From positions 186,001 through 250,000 of the forward strand of contig NZ_PQVF01000001.1 of NCBI RefSeq assembly GCF_002920915.1: a stretch of DNA of 64,000 nt, in the 5' to 3' direction. The position numbers were made by a program, and so were the translations under genes. The notes under the pieces were generated by a model, which saw nothing but the letters and a program-made list of their open reading frames with translations, did not search any database and was not told the origin of the DNA. This DNA is from Solitalea longa. Lineage in GTDB: Bacteria > Bacteroidota > Bacteroidia > Sphingobacteriales > Sphingobacteriaceae. Positions 62,747 through 64,000 of the stretch are shown here, piece after piece (positions within the stretch are counted from its first letter, which is position 1; every line of letters begins with the position of its first letter).

Positions 62747-64000
62747 ATGAACTATTTCAGTTTAAATCATAATGCTCCAAAGGTGAAATTTAGCGAAGCC
62801 GTTGTAAAAGGGCTCGCTCCCGATAAAGGCTTGTACTTTCCTGAGTCGATTGCTCCTTTATCGAAAGAACTGATCGATAATATCGAGCGCTATTCAAAGG
62901 AAGAAATTGCTTTTCAGGCAATTAAGCAATTTGTTGGCGATGAAATCAATGAAGTTGAGTTAAAACGAATTGTAGCCGAAACTGTCAATTTTGATTTTCC
63001 TTTAGTCGAGGTTGAACCAAATGTATACAGTTTGGAGCTTTTTCATGGGCCAACACTTGCCTTTAAAGATGTAGGAGCACGTTTCATGGCTAGGTGTCTT
63101 GGTGCTTTTTCAAAGTTTGACGAAAAAAAGGTCACCGTATTGGTAGCTACTTCTGGTGATACCGGAGGTGCAGTTGCTGATGGCTTTTTAGGTGTGGATG
63201 GTGTTGAAGTTGTGATCCTTTATCCAAGTGGGAAGGTGAGCGATATCCAGGAAAAACAATTGACAACTTTGGGTAAAAACATTAAAGCTGTAGAGGTTAA
63301 AGGTACCTTTGATGATTGCCAAAGGATGGTTAAAACCGCATTTCTGGATGAGGATCTTAACAATACCTTAAATCTTACTTCGGCCAATTCAATTAATGTG
63401 GCTCGCTGGTTGCCACAAATGTTTTATTATTTCTTTGCTTATCAGCAGTTAAAAGATAAAACCAAAAATCTTATTATTTCGGTCCCAAGCGGCAATTTTG
63501 GGAATATTTGTGCGGGTATGATGGCCAAACGTTTAGGTTTGCCAATTGATCTTTTTGTGGCTTCTACAAATGCCAATAAAGTGGTTACCGAGTATTTAAA
63601 TTCAGGCAACTATGAGCCAAGACCATCTGTGCAAACAATCTCTAACGCCATGGACGTTGGCGAACCAAGTAATTTTATAAGAATTGAAGAGTTGCACCAA
63701 AAGAGCTTTAATACACTTAAAACAGCCTTGTTAAGCTTTAGTTATTCTGATGAACAAACCAGAATGGCGATGAAGGATGTGAAAAAACATACCGGCTACA
63801 TCCTCGATCCACACGGAGCTGTAGGTTATTTAGGTTTGAAAGATGCACTTAAAAATGTTGAAAATGCGCAAGGTGTCTTTTTAGAAACCGCTCATCCTTG
63901 TAAGTTTATTAATGTTGTTGAGGATACCTTAGGAGAAAAAGTGGATATACCGGCAAAATTAGAAGGTTTGCTTTCAAAAGAAAAGGTAGCCGTTTCACTT
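62747..64000 (+). CDS. thrC: Threonine synthase (cut by window end)
   Basis: PLP enzyme that turns O-phosphohomoserine into threonine. It starts at the ATG at 62747 and 418 codons are visible without a stop; the natural end should be within 10-20 codons. The PLP lysine is in GPTLAFKDVGARFM; SGDTGGAVADGFLG, SANSINVARWLPQ and VPSGNFGNICAG also match. It is the third gene of the thr operon. Confidence 0.95.
   Translation, partial: MNYFSLNHNAPKVKFSEAVVKGLAPDKGLYFPESIAPLSKELIDNIERYSKEEIAFQAIKQFVGDEINEVELKRIVAETVNFDFPLVEVEPNVYSLELFHGPTLAFKDVGARFMARCLGAFSKFDEKKVTVLVATSGDTGGAVADGFLGVDGVEVVILYPSGKVSDIQEKQLTTLGKNIKAVEVKGTFDDCQRMVKTAFLDEDLNNTLNLTSANSINVARWLPQMFYYFFAYQQLKDKTKNLIISVPSGNFGNICAGMMAKRLGLPIDLFVASTNANKVVTEYLNSGNYEPRPSVQTISNAMDVGEPSNFIRIEELHQKSFNTLKTALLSFSYSDEQTRMAMKDVKKHTGYILDPHGAVGYLGLKDALKNVENAQGVFLETAHPCKFINVVEDTLGEKVDIPAKLEGLLSKEKVAVSL

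Overview
The window looks like chromosomal DNA of a gliding or type IX secretion (T9SS)-bearing Bacteroidota, most likely of the Sphingobacteriia/Cytophagia type. The evidence is: T9SS/gliding genes near both ends (porV, gldJ, gldH); promoters of the Bacteroidota form TTG-N(18-20)-TAnnTTTG; few Shine-Dalgarno sequences; AT-rich DNA; and Bacteroidota-specific families (DUF4834, the two-gene layout of pyruvate dehydrogenase E1-alpha and E2, and a RicT-type PSP1 gene beside gldH). Genus cannot be fixed by eye. I see no phage, insertion sequence, CRISPR array or integrase.

Layout. 1-3.8 kb: a 5' part of porV (minus strand), divergent from gldJ and murF. 3.8-6.6 kb: pyruvate dehydrogenase E2 and E1-alpha. 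6.8-12 kb: envelope and housekeeping genes (NlpC/P60 peptidase, DUF4242, DsrE-like, cyclophilin, exonuclease III), then histidine degradation genes hutI and hutG flanking a small HExxH protein. 13-19.5 kb: folate cyclo-ligase, a SerB-type phosphatase fused to a SerA remnant, an epimerase, a ureohydrolase homologue with half its metal ligands replaced, and purD. 19.6-21.1 kb: a Crp-family regulator with a SugE/Gdx exporter, then three tandem tRNA-Asp genes. 22-33 kb: typA, a membrane-anchored MutS-like ATPase, two unrelated L,D-transpeptidases, DUF4834, and a large YfhO-family membrane protein. 33-45.7 kb: PPK2 and a surface-glycan island with a complete pseudaminic acid pathway (pseB, C, F, G, H, I), two extra acetyltransferases, a Maf/DUF115-like protein, a DUF5672 protein, an FkbM methyltransferase and a flippase. 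45.7-57.5 kb: hisS, a small phosphatase, an ALDH7-type dehydrogenase, a TonB-like protein, aidB, the holB-ricT-gldH operon, ruvX, def and a CREST-type membrane protein. 57.6-64 kb: a PhzF-like and a VOC protein, then the thrABC operon, with thrC cut by the window end.

How the genes work together. The pse genes form one tightly packed operon (1-bp TAATG overlaps between F/G and G/H) that makes CMP-pseudaminic acid; the flippase and glycosyltransferase-like neighbours suggest it is put on a surface glycan or glycoprotein. thrA, thrB and thrC make threonine from aspartate. A 35-codon reading frame made almost half of Thr and Ile codons sits between a strong promoter and thrA, and is best read as an attenuation leader peptide. 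It is the most interesting unannotated element in the window.
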